A stretch of 14,762 nt of DNA from an uncultured Eubacteriales bacterium (GTDB lineage: Bacteria > Bacillota > Clostridia > Oscillospirales > CAG-272), in contig CAKRPQ010000045.1 of assembly GCA_934385225.1 (NCBI GenBank), forward strand, positions 1 to 14,762, in the 5' to 3' direction. The notes beneath the pieces are model-generated. The model had not been told where the DNA came from. It saw only the letters and a list, made by a program, of their open reading frames with translations, and made no database searches. Positions 13,212 through 14,762 of this stretch are shown here, in pieces. How positions within the stretch are numbered: position 1 is the first letter of the stretch; each line of letters opens with the position of its first letter. The position numbers were made by a program, and so were the translations under genes.

Positions 13212-14762
13212 ATGCAGGACGAGGTATTCGAAAAAATAAAAAAACTCAGAGATAAGCTCCGCTATCATTCGGAGCGTTATTACGTCTATGACGCGCCCGA
13301 GATATCGGACTACGACTACGATATGATGTATGCCGAGCTTAAAAAACTCGAAGAGGAATATCCGCAGTACTTTGACCCTACGTCGCCGACGCAGAGAGTC
13401 GGCGGAAAAGCTCTCGATAAGTTTGAAAAGGTCACGCATACAGTTCAGATGAACTCGCTGTCCGACGTTTTTTCGTTTGATGAGGTTCGCGATTTTGTAA
13501 ACAGTATAAAAAACGATTTTCCCGACGCAAAATTTTCGGTTGAGCCGAAAATCGACGGTCTTTCCTGCGCTCTCGCATACGAAAACGGCGTTCTTGTTCT
13601 CGGAGCGACCCGCGGCGACGGAACTGTCGGCGAAAACGTAACTCAAAACGTAAAAACGATAATGTCCGTGCCTCTGCGCCTTTCCGAACCGCTTTCTTAC
13701 CTCTGCGTCAGAGGCGAGGTTTATATGCCGAAGAAAAAATTCGAAAAACTGAACGAAACACGAGAGCAGGAGGGACTTTCGCTTTTTGCAAATCCGCGAA
13801 ACGCGGCTGCGGGATCACTCAGACAACTCGACCCGAAAATAACCCTTTCAAGAGGACTTGATATATTCATTTTCAACGTTCAGGAAGGCTCGCTTTATGC
13901 GGACGGCAGAACGACAGACTCGCATACGGCGGAGCTTGACCGACTTTCGGAACTCGGTTTCAAAACGCTTGAAGAGAGAAAATTGCTTTCGGACGCGGAC
14001 GAGATTGTTTCGCATATAGAGGAGATCGGAAATAAAAGATATTCGCTCGCATACGATATTGACGGAGTAGTCATAAAGGTCGATTCGATCGCGATGAGAC
14101 AAAGAATAGGCGAGGGAACGAATACACCGAAATGGGCAGTCGCGTATAAATTTCCGCCCGAACAAAAGAAAACCAAACTCACCGATATAGAAATCGCCGT
14201 CGGAAGAACGGGCGTTCTCACGCCCACCGCCGTGCTTGAACCCGTCCGCCTTGCGGGAACGACGGTTTCGCGCGCGACGCTTCATAACCTTGAATTTATC
14301 CGCGAAAAGGGAATTATGATAGGCGACACGGTGGCAGTGCAGAAGGCGGGTGATATAATCCCCGAAATCGTCTGCGCTTATCCCGCGGAACGTGACGGAA
14401 GCGAACGCGAATTTAATATGCCGTCCTTTTGCCCGTCGTGCGGCGAACCCGTTTTCTATGATGAGGACGAGGGCGCGGCAACGAGATGTACGAACAGCCT
14501 GTGTCCCGCACAGCTTGCGAGAGGTATAGAGCATTTCGCGTCAAAAGACGCGATGAATATAGACGGTCTCGGGCCGCAGATAGTGGAACTGCTCCTGTCT
14601 AAAAAACTCATTTACGACGCGGCAGACCTGTATTCGCTTCACACCGAGGATATAGCCGAGCTTGACCGAATGGGAAAAAAATCGGCTGAAAATCTCGTGT
14701 CGGCAATAGAAAATTCCAAATCCGCGGGACTTGAAAGACTTATATACGCGCTCGGAATACGG
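13212..14762 (+). CDS. ligA: NAD-dependent DNA ligase, first 517 codons, cut by window edge
   Basis: The frame is open from ATG 13212 to the window edge and encodes a typical LigA, whose usual length is near 660-670, so roughly 150 residues are missing. It seals nicks during replication and repair using NAD as adenylate donor. The Ia domain is visible at the start (RYHSERYYVYDAPEISDYDYD). The adenylation lysine is K113 in EPKIDGLS. ATRGDGTVGENVTQN, NPRNAAAGSLRQLD, YDIDGVVIKVD and WAVAYKFPPEQ are nucleotidyltransferase motifs. The OB fold includes VGRTGVLTPTAVLEPV and HNLEFI. A Cys4 zinc site is C407, C410, C426 and C431. The helix-hairpin-helix region begins (MNIDGLGPQIVELL), and the BRCT domain would lie off the edge. 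A GGAGG site (13198-13202) precedes ATG by nine bases. It has its own promoter, rather than sharing a transcript with pcrA as in some Bacillota. Confidence 0.97.
   Translation, partial: MQDEVFEKIKKLRDKLRYHSERYYVYDAPEISDYDYDMMYAELKKLEEEYPQYFDPTSPTQRVGGKALDKFEKVTHTVQMNSLSDVFSFDEVRDFVNSIKNDFPDAKFSVEPKIDGLSCALAYENGVLVLGATRGDGTVGENVTQNVKTIMSVPLRLSEPLSYLCVRGEVYMPKKKFEKLNETREQEGLSLFANPRNAAAGSLRQLDPKITLSRGLDIFIFNVQEGSLYADGRTTDSHTAELDRLSELGFKTLEERKLLSDADEIVSHIEEIGNKRYSLAYDIDGVVIKVDSIAMRQRIGEGTNTPKWAVAYKFPPEQKKTKLTDIEIAVGRTGVLTPTAVLEPVRLAGTTVSRATLHNLEFIREKGIMIGDTVAVQKAGDIIPEIVCAYPAERDGSEREFNMPSFCPSCGEPVFYDEDEGAATRCTNSLCPAQLARGIEHFASKDAMNIDGLGPQIVELLLSKKLIYDAADLYSLHTEDIAELDRMGKKSAENLVSAIENSKSAGLERLIYALGIR

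Noticed and set aside
13080..14534. Minus-strand frames opposite ligA
   Set aside because: LigA motifs are continuous on the plus strand across the whole stretch, and the antisense frames show no family features.

Overview
The window looks like a chromosomal segment of a fermentative, anaerobic Bacillota bacterium, most likely a gut or rumen member of the Clostridia. The reasons are oxygen-sensitive glycyl-radical chemistry, a cytoplasmic LacZ-type beta-galactosidase, an MsmX-type sugar-ABC ATPase, an NAD-dependent DNA ligase, AT-rich intergenic regions with near-consensus sigma-A promoters, and GGAGG-type ribosome binding sites. No species can be named from the sequence alone. No rRNA, tRNA, CRISPR array, insertion sequence, integrase or phage gene was seen.

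Left block (1-2717): a minus-strand pair made of a glycyl-radical activating enzyme (912-1760) followed 8 bases later by its probable substrate, a glycyl-radical enzyme that runs off the left edge (1-903). A divergent AraC-family regulator (1891-2700) shares a compact promoter region with them. The -35 boxes of the two divergent promoters abut, inside a dyad that could be an operator. Lines of this block that I counted by hand are poorer in GC than lines counted in the neighbouring genes. The GRE reaction is unknown; this is the least ordinary part of the window.

Centre-left (2723-5800): a complete 1025-residue GH2 beta-galactosidase on the minus strand. It converges on the AraC gene across a short, probably bidirectional terminator and is driven by a consensus promoter (TTGACA, 17 bases, TATAAT).

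Centre (5910-10208): a plus-strand operon for RNA modification and RNA metabolism. It holds a possible 45-residue membrane microprotein (5981-6118), an RsuA-type pseudouridine synthase, an RlmI-type rRNA methyltransferase and the S1-domain protein Tex. The genes are nearly contiguous and stop codons contribute to the next ribosome binding site.

Right (10209-14762): three singly transcribed plus-strand genes, each with its own promoter: an MsmX/UgpC-type sugar ABC ATPase, an NADP-type glutamate dehydrogenase, and ligA (first 517 codons, cut by the right edge). Strong intrinsic terminators follow the ATPase and glutamate dehydrogenase genes. The tex-ATPase gap carries a perfect 16-bp palindrome that closely resembles the clostridial Rex operator.

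Most of the window is core metabolism and housekeeping. The candidates for new biology are the compact GRE with its cysteine-poor activase, the unannotated small membrane protein, and the unexplained palindromes.
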